Shown: in pieces, positions 61,454-64,000 of the stretch
Layout of the letters: each line of letters starts with the position of its first letter
Position numbering within the stretch: position 1 is the stretch's first letter
NCBI RefSeq assembly: GCF_005938385.1
Contig: NZ_VCRA01000008.1
Location: forward strand, 124,001 to 188,000
Reading direction: 5' to 3'
Length of the DNA: 64,000 nt
Origin: Paenibacillus mesophilus
GTDB lineage: Bacteria; Bacillota; Bacilli; Paenibacillales; NBRC-103111
Notes under the pieces: generated by a model
Database searches by the model: none
What the model was told of the DNA's origin: nothing
What the model saw: the letters and a program-made list of their open reading frames with translations, nothing else
Made by a program: the position numbers and the translations under genes

Positions 61454-62464
61454 CTAACCGTTCAGTTCCCCGAAATAGTTCCGGTAGGGCTCGAACTTAG
61501 CCAAAACCTCGTCTACTTTGCGCATGCGCTCCTCTAGGCTTCCCCGAAGAGTGATAAAGGTAATTCGACGCTCCTTCAAATCCGCAATGATTTGCTTGTG
61601 GAAAATATGCCGCTTCTGGTCCCCGCTGCGATCCCATGTATCCTCGTAAGGAATATCATCGTCGCACAGGAAAAACAGATCGTAACGCTGCGCGTTTTCC
61701 AGGGCGATCCGGGTTAAGCGTTCCGGTGCCCGGCCTTGGTAATCCAGGGCAAACATATATGTGGTAATCGCATTGGTATCGACAAACAGATACCGGTTCG
61801 CTTTCAGTAAAGCCTGCTCTTCCCGCTCGATATGGCCCACTGCGATTTCATCGAACGCTTCCAGGCCGATTCTACGATCAACCTGATGCTCGGTCCAATA
61901 ATCGCGCCCGTATTCGCTCGCAAAGGTTGTGCGATACCGCCGCGCCAGCGCTTCGGTGATTGTGGATTTGCCGGTAGACATCGCTCCCACAAACACCACT
62001 TTCGTGATTAAATCCCTATACACGACATCACTTATAAATTCGCGGTGCTTGAAAGGATCGGAACGGACCATTGTAGCCGAAATCGGTACCCGCTGACGGG
62101 CTTCATCCACCCGCCGGTCCACCGCGCCTAATGCGACACTCATATGCTCCCCGTAAAACTCGCTGGAGTAAAAATGCGTCACTTGCTCGCCCTTCAGAAG
62201 AGCCAGTATATATTGTTCTTCCCGAATCTCGTGCTCCCGGTCGTTCGAATACCCGTCCGGGCCGTCCCAGGCCTCGATCACCCGGACCGCCGGATACAGC
62301 TTGCGAATCCAGTTCGCCCGAATATGAAGCGGAATCGGAGTCACCGTCGTCTCGTAGATTACCACAATCAATTCATCGACCTCTTGCAGCGCAGTTTCAA
62401 TCATGAATTGATGCCCTTTATGCAGCGGGGCAAACTTCCCGAGCGTTAATCCAAGTGTCTTCAT
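61454..62464 (-). CDS. nadR: NadR-type nicotinamide-nucleotide adenylyltransferase / ribosylnicotinamide kinase
   Basis: A 336-residue bifunctional enzyme. N-terminal adenylyltransferase with GKFAPLHKGH (HxGH motif near residues 15-18) and ISATMVRSDPFKHREF; C-terminal kinase with Walker A GAMSTGKSTI near 170 and LFFLCDDDIPYEDTWDRSGD. It phosphorylates nicotinamide riboside and adenylates NMN to NAD. It lacks the DNA-binding N-terminus of the enterobacterial NadR. Start ATG 62464 follows GGGAGGTGTCGGC and overlaps the PnuC stop in ATGA, so import and conversion are co-translated. Confidence 0.93.
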   Translation of the reverse strand: MKTLGLTLGKFAPLHKGHQFMIETALQEVDELIVVIYETTVTPIPLHIRANWIRKLYPAVRVIEAWDGPDGYSNDREHEIREEQYILALLKGEQVTHFYSSEFYGEHMSVALGAVDRRVDEARQRVPISATMVRSDPFKHREFISDVVYRDLITKVVFVGAMSTGKSTITEALARRYRTTFASEYGRDYWTEHQVDRRIGLEAFDEIAVGHIEREEQALLKANRYLFVDTNAITTYMFALDYQGRAPERLTRIALENAQRYDLFFLCDDDIPYEDTWDRSGDQKRHIFHKQIIADLKERRITFITLRGSLEERMRKVDEVLAKFEPYRNYFGELNG

Positions 62465-63138
62465 GCCGACACCTCCCTGGTCCCTTTGCTCCAATTGTAG
62501 TAGCCGTACACCGCGTTAACCAGATACGCGCTCCACATGACGATCATCAGCAACCCTTCTCCACTGCCTTCCAGCATCCGGATCACCCATAGCAGTACCG
62601 TGAACATATTCAGAACAATATAGACGAGCCACTGTTCCTTGAATCTTCTGACCATTAAAACGGTGGCCACGATGGATAATACGGTCGTAATAGCATCGAT
62701 ATATGGCGAGTTCTGCCCCGGGATGTAAGATAGCCCGCTTCCCAACAGCAGGCAGCCTGCTATACAGACTGCTCCTACTTGAAGCAGACCCTTAGGCTCC
62801 ATCCGGCGCATGGATAATTTGCCGTCTTGGCGGTTATTTTTCCACATGTAGAAGCCAACGACATTCATAGGTACAAAGAATAGCAGATTCAGCATGACCT
62901 CTCCAAATAAACCGTTGACATAAGCCAAGTATGCGTAACCGACCGTATTATACATCCCGAAAACATAACTCATCAGGCTGCCTTTCGCCGCGAGCACCAC
63001 ACATAGAACCCCGGTGATAAAGACCGTAAACCCCAGCAAGGAATCTTTAGAAATAACCGTAAACCCGACGGCAATCGATGTAAACAAAGCCAGCCAGGCT
63101 ATTTCAAACAAGTTCCATCCTCTCCATGTTGTATTCAC
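62461..63138 (-). CDS. pnuC: PnuC-type nicotinamide riboside transporter
   Basis: A 225-residue membrane protein with about seven helices; family blocks GMYNTVGYAYLAYVNGLFGE, FFVPMNVVGFYMWKNN and WLVYIVLNMFTVLLWVIRML. It moves nicotinamide riboside down its gradient and NadR traps it by phosphorylation. I use GTG 63138, preceded by GAGGGGATCCAA; an ATG at 63159 would add seven residues but has no ribosome site. First gene of the operon pnuC-nadR-nrtR-PARG, with palindromes just upstream. Confidence 0.92.
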   Translation of the reverse strand: MNTTWRGWNLFEIAWLALFTSIAVGFTVISKDSLLGFTVFITGVLCVVLAAKGSLMSYVFGMYNTVGYAYLAYVNGLFGEVMLNLLFFVPMNVVGFYMWKNNRQDGKLSMRRMEPKGLLQVGAVCIAGCLLLGSGLSYIPGQNSPYIDAITTVLSIVATVLMVRRFKEQWLVYIVLNMFTVLLWVIRMLEGSGEGLLMIVMWSAYLVNAVYGYYNWSKGTREVSA

Positions 63139-63170
63139 TTGGATCCCCTCAGCTTTCATTCAATTTTATC

Positions 63171-63213
63171 TTAGTATCATATTGATAATAACAATTTATT
63201 AATATCAAAGATA
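63171..63213. promoter_or_regulatory. Two adjacent palindromes upstream of pnuC (candidate NrtR or other operator)
   Basis: TTAGTATCATATTGATAATAA-type symmetry at 63171-63191 (arms match 8 of 9) and TATCAAAGATA at 63203-63213, both built on TATC-N3/N5-GATA. They lie 33-75 bases before the pnuC start in AT-rich promoter DNA. The NrtR-like protein of this operon is the obvious candidate ligand. Confidence 0.55.
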
Positions 63214-63289
63214 ACAAAAAAGCAAGGTAGATGCAAGTAAAACATGAAGATGCATCCCCCTGCATTTGTCGAGAAATACCACGACAACG

Positions 63290-63315
63290 AAAAAAAGAGA
63301 TGGATCGGATCCATC
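63290..63315 (-). terminator. Terminator after the VOC gene
   Basis: On the minus strand GATGGAT, loop CCG, ATCCATC, then TCTTTTTTTCG. It follows the VOC gene at 63364 and precedes the pnuC promoter. Confidence 0.8.
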
Positions 63316-63363
63316 ACCGCGCTGTCGAGCCCGTTAGTGAATCATTCCGTATAAAGTTCCATC

Positions 63364-64000
63364 TTACAATTTGGCTTGAGAAGGCTCGTGCACCATAAAC
63401 AAATTTCCGTTCGGATCGGTAAACCGGCAAAACCGACCTAACGTCCCGGCGTCTTCGATCTCGCCAACAGCGACGCCCGATGTTCTCAGGTACCTATGTA
63501 GCTCGTCCATTTCTTTGACTCGAAATCCGATAAAAGGAGTGACTTCATCGCCTCGATACACGTTCAAGTTCGTTCTGATTTGCGATCGCCACATCAGAAA
63601 GTTTGGACCCGGCTCTCTGTCAAGAAAAACAAGATCCGGATTGCCCGGCAACGTCTTGTTGAAGCCCAAGATGTTTACGTACCAATCTGTTGTCTGTTCC
63701 AAATCATAAACCGGCATTTCGATGTAGCGGATCCCTTCGACCAGCGGATCATCTTCCCTACTTACCGCGTCAGGTAGTTGATGCACCATAAAAAAATTGC
63801 CATCCGGATCGTCAAAGTAAAAGAAAAGACCATGCCCATAGCTAACGATCGGCTCAAGCGGTACACCACCCTCCTTCATATGACGATGAAGCTCTTCAAT
63901 CCGCGTCGTTCGAAATCCAGCCGCCTGTTTGCGCTCATCCCCTAGATAGAACGCCGATCGTGCAGGCTGGTTCGTACCGGGCAGCAGCACGTTCGGCCCT
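63364..64000 (-). CDS. Two-domain VOC (glyoxalase/bleomycin-resistance fold) protein, 5' end cut by window edge
   Basis: At least 211 residues, running off the right edge (GPN precedes the GTG at 63990 in frame). Two tandem VOC repeats are visible: the first ends FFYFDDPDGNFFMVHQLPD and the second runs from IRYIEMPVYDLEQTTDWYVN to FCRFTDPNGNLFMVHEPSQA. Both end in the DPxGN-F-V motif with the final-strand metal-ligand region. The window-edge GPNVLLPG matches GPNFLMWRS of repeat 2. VOC proteins bind metals or drugs or isomerise small substrates; function here is unknown. Confidence 0.85.
   Translation of the reverse strand, partial: GPNVLLPGTNQPARSAFYLGDERKQAAGFRTTRIEELHRHMKEGGVPLEPIVSYGHGLFFYFDDPDGNFFMVHQLPDAVSREDDPLVEGIRYIEMPVYDLEQTTDWYVNILGFNKTLPGNPDLVFLDREPGPNFLMWRSQIRTNLNVYRGDEVTPFIGFRVKEMDELHRYLRTSGVAVGEIEDAGTLGRFCRFTDPNGNLFMVHEPSQAKL

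Noticed and set aside
1..64000. tRNA, rRNA and insertion-sequence genes
   Set aside because: I looked for cloverleaf-like segments, conserved rRNA stretches and transposase motifs (DDE-type, serine recombinase) and saw none; small RNAs cannot be excluded by eye.

Overview
The window looks like accessory chromosome of a polysaccharide-degrading, spore-forming member of the Paenibacillaceae (Paenibacillus/Cohnella-like). Reasons: strong AAGGAGG-type ribosome sites and frequent GTG/TTG starts, a YesM/YesN two-component pair beside LplB/LplC-type sugar permeases, many lipoprotein solute-binding proteins (SBPs), LacI and AraC regulators beside each carbohydrate locus, and a collagen-like/DUF4183 pair typical of spore surfaces. 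No rRNA, tRNA, CRISPR array, transposase or integrase was seen. This assignment is inference from gene content.

Layout. 1-8950: two FAD-dependent oxidoreductase paralogues in inverted orientation, each divergent from a LacI paralogue, enclosing an SBP, a Tat-exported beta-helix protein and an AraC regulator. 9072-14152 (minus): beta-helix protein, SBP, DUF4838 protein. 14434-22392 (minus): LacI regulator, then an N-terminally deleted SBP, beta-helix protein, intact SBP and double alpha/beta-hydrolase. 22635-28604: SRPBCC protein, FG-GAP repeat protein, AraC regulator, OmpR-type two-component pair. 28765-35244: a signalling cluster (SDR, CheY-like regulator with extra C-terminal domain, cNMP/AAA/patatin fusion, membrane CheA-like kinase, and a convergent second CheY-like regulator). 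35462-39816: AT-rich beta-helix protein, AraC regulator, GH18-like secreted protein. 40024-47280: YesM/YesN pair and the only complete SBP plus two-permease transporter. 47532-49787: class II UvrA-like ATPase. 50265-56698: SBP, AraC regulator and two tandem beta-helix paralogues. 57018-59570: small protein, alpha/beta hydrolase, collagen-like protein and DUF4183 protein. 59674-63138: NAD salvage operon (PnuC, NadR, NrtR-like regulator, bacterial PARG). 63364-end: truncated two-domain VOC protein.

How it works together. Most of the window is a set of repeated carbohydrate modules: six Tat-exported right-handed beta-helix proteins, probably lyases or hydrolases, and five SBPs that have no permease beside them. 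Only one permease pair is present (45405-47280), so the other SBPs either share a transporter or act as binding or sensing lipoproteins. Several beta-helix proteins carry linkers and C-terminal modules that resemble phage tail spikes. LacI-type palindromes and cre-like sites in front of several modules suggest local substrate control plus catabolite repression.

The best candidate for an undescribed system is 28765-35244. A CheA-like membrane kinase, two CheY-like regulators sharing a STAS-like C-terminal domain, and a patatin phospholipase fused to a cNMP-type sensor and a degenerate sigma-54-activator AAA domain sit together with tight gene spacing. No chemotaxis genes and no nucleotide cyclase are nearby.
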